DNA of 14,001 bases from an uncultured Bacilli bacterium (GTDB taxonomy: Bacteria; Bacillota_I; Bacilli_A; RF39; UBA660). How positions within the stretch are numbered: the stretch's first letter is position 1; the number at the start of each line of letters is the position of its first letter. Positions 13,137 to 14,001 of this stretch are shown here, piece by piece. The notes under the pieces were generated by a model. That model was not told the origin of the DNA. It saw only the letters and a list, made by a program, of their open reading frames with translations, and made no database searches. The stretch is from the NCBI GenBank assembly GCA_910578745.1, contig CAJTSN010000014.1:14363-28363 (forward strand), read 5' to 3'. Both the position numbers and the translations under genes were made by a program.

Positions 13137-14001
13137 ATGGAAATTTTATTTGTAATATTAGTGATTGTGGTTTTAATTGTCTTACCAAATGTTAAGATCG
13201 TTCCACAAGCAAAAAGTTATGTGATTGAAAGACTTGGTTCTTATTATGTGACATGGAGAAATGGCTTGCATTTTAAATTCCCTTTTATTGATCGTGTAGC
13301 AAACACAGTTACTTTAAAAGAGATTGTAAAAGATTTTGCGCCACAACCTGTCATTACAAAAGATAATGTAACGATGCAAATTGACACAGTTGTTTATTTT
13401 CAAATTACAGATGCGAAATTATATACGTATGGAGTGGAATATCCAATTAGTGCGATTGAAAATTTGACAGCTACAACTTTACGTAATATTATTGGAGAAC
13501 TTGAACTGGATCAAACTTTAACATCAAGAGATATTATCAATTCAAAGATGCGTTCGATTTTAGATGAAGCAACCGATCCATGGGGAATTAAAGTAAATCG
13601 TGTAGAGGTTAAAAATATTTTACCACCAAAAGATATTCAAGAAGCTATGGAAAAACAAATGCGTGCAGAGCGTGAAAGACGTGAGAAGATTTTACAAGCA
13701 GAAGGTGAGAAGAAATCGAGTGTTCTAATTGCGGAAGGTGAAAAAGAAAGTGCGATTTTACGGGCAGAAGCGGATAAAGAGTCCCGCATTAAACGTGCAG
13801 AAGGAGAGGCAGAGGCTATGCTTAAAATTAAAACAGCAGAAGCCGAAGGCATTAAATTATTAAAAGAAGCAAAGGCCGATAGTTCTGTATTAACGTTAAA
13901 AAGTTATGAAACATTATCTCGTATGGCCGATGGGCAAGCGACAAAGATTATTGTTCCAAGTGAATTACAATCGATTGCTACCTTTGGAACTACTTTAAAA
14001 G
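13137..14001 (+). CDS. SPFH/stomatin-like (band 7) membrane protein, 3' end outside the window
   Basis: SPFH proteins oligomerise into rings or cages on the membrane and organise microdomains; with NfeD they form a two-gene unit. The 288 visible residues start with a membrane helix (2-16). The SPFH/band 7 domain follows (about 20-175), with V-P-Q-A-K-S-Y-V-I-E-R-L-G (22-34), G-L-H-F-K-F-P-F-I-D (43-52) and the P-W-G-I-K-V motif (148-153). A coiled coil follows (about 172-245) with four exact 11-residue repeats, residues 187-230, each opening (Q/I/R)-A-E-(G/A). The final hydrophobic stretch (about 268-285) is typical of family C-termini. The gene runs off the end with no stop; relatives are about 300-320 residues, so little is missing. 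AAGGAG lies 6 bases before the ATG, which abuts the nfeD stop codon. Confidence 0.93.
   Translation, partial: MEILFVILVIVVLIVLPNVKIVPQAKSYVIERLGSYYVTWRNGLHFKFPFIDRVANTVTLKEIVKDFAPQPVITKDNVTMQIDTVVYFQITDAKLYTYGVEYPISAIENLTATTLRNIIGELELDQTLTSRDIINSKMRSILDEATDPWGIKVNRVEVKNILPPKDIQEAMEKQMRAERERREKILQAEGEKKSSVLIAEGEKESAILRAEADKESRIKRAEGEAEAMLKIKTAEAEGIKLLKEAKADSSVLTLKSYETLSRMADGQATKIIVPSELQSIATFGTTLK

Noticed and set aside
13637..13852. Minus-strand frame with repeated Ser-Ala segments
   Set aside because: The repetition mirrors the AEG/AEA hendecad repeats of the SPFH coiled coil on the other strand.
1..14001. CRISPR arrays, insertion sequences, phage genes, tRNA/rRNA genes, riboswitches
   Set aside because: Looked for repeats, transposase or integrase motifs, tRNA arms and long structured leaders; none could be supported.

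Overview
The window looks like chromosome of a low-GC (about 30-33% by eye), spore-forming Firmicutes/Bacilli-type bacterium. It is very AT-rich, with strong AGGAGG/GGTGA ribosome binding sites and A/T-flanked hairpin terminators. Trp is read as TGG, with no in-frame TGA, so the standard bacterial code applies. Three genes are sporulation markers: gpr (spore protease), spoIIM (engulfment) and ylbJ. Order and strands at the core (holA forward, rpsT reverse, gpr forward) resemble, from memory, the holA-rpsT-gpr-spoIIP neighbourhood of Bacillus. Here about 7 kb of other genes lies between holA and rpsT. There is no sign of phage, IS, CRISPR or RNA genes. This is mostly a core chromosomal region with one degraded accessory gene.

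Layout. 1-857: 3' part of an unclassified protein. 890-1828: holA (DNA polymerase III delta). 1851-3245 (minus): a PilB/GspE-type assembly ATPase. Divergent from it are a prepilin (3354-3869) and a second, larger prepilin-like gene (3879-5313) broken by a frameshift, probably a deletion, just after its N-terminal helix. The C-terminal half of that second gene is an extracellular domain of the FISUMP/DUF6273-like kind. 5295-6260 (minus): ylbJ. 6326-7297: a YlbL-type PDZ-Lon protease. 7330-7797: a small exported protein or lipoprotein with its own promoter. 7810-8724 (minus): a membrane-anchored transglutaminase-like protein. 8774-9037 (minus): rpsT. 9141-10142: gpr. 10275-11264: an unrecognised protein with a C-H-D arrangement of transglutaminase/papain-like type. 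11294-11398 (minus): a 34-residue membrane protein. 11491-12117: spoIIM. 12123-12614 (minus): a DNA-deoxyinosine/uracil glycosylase. 12711-13136 and 13137-end: an nfeD-SPFH membrane operon, running off the window.

How they fit together. gpr, spoIIM and ylbJ belong to the sporulation programme. A good sigma-E-like promoter precedes spoIIM, and a weaker one with the same geometry precedes ylbJ. The C-H-D protein sits between gpr and spoIIM, where Bacillus has spoIIP, and is the best candidate here for an undescribed sporulation factor. The ATPase and pilins are part of a type IV pilus or competence-like pseudopilus whose platform protein and prepilin peptidase must be encoded elsewhere. NfeD and SPFH form the usual membrane-microdomain pair.

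Regulation visible in the sequence: consensus sigma-A promoters for rpsT, the glycosylase, nfeD and the 7330 gene; a divergent pair in which glycosylase and nfeD share the same -35 bases; overlapping -10 boxes in a 10-bp palindrome between the ATPase and pilin genes; and bidirectional hairpin terminators between convergent genes. No gene-free stretch exceeds 300 bases; the longest, 10143-10274, holds nothing I can identify.
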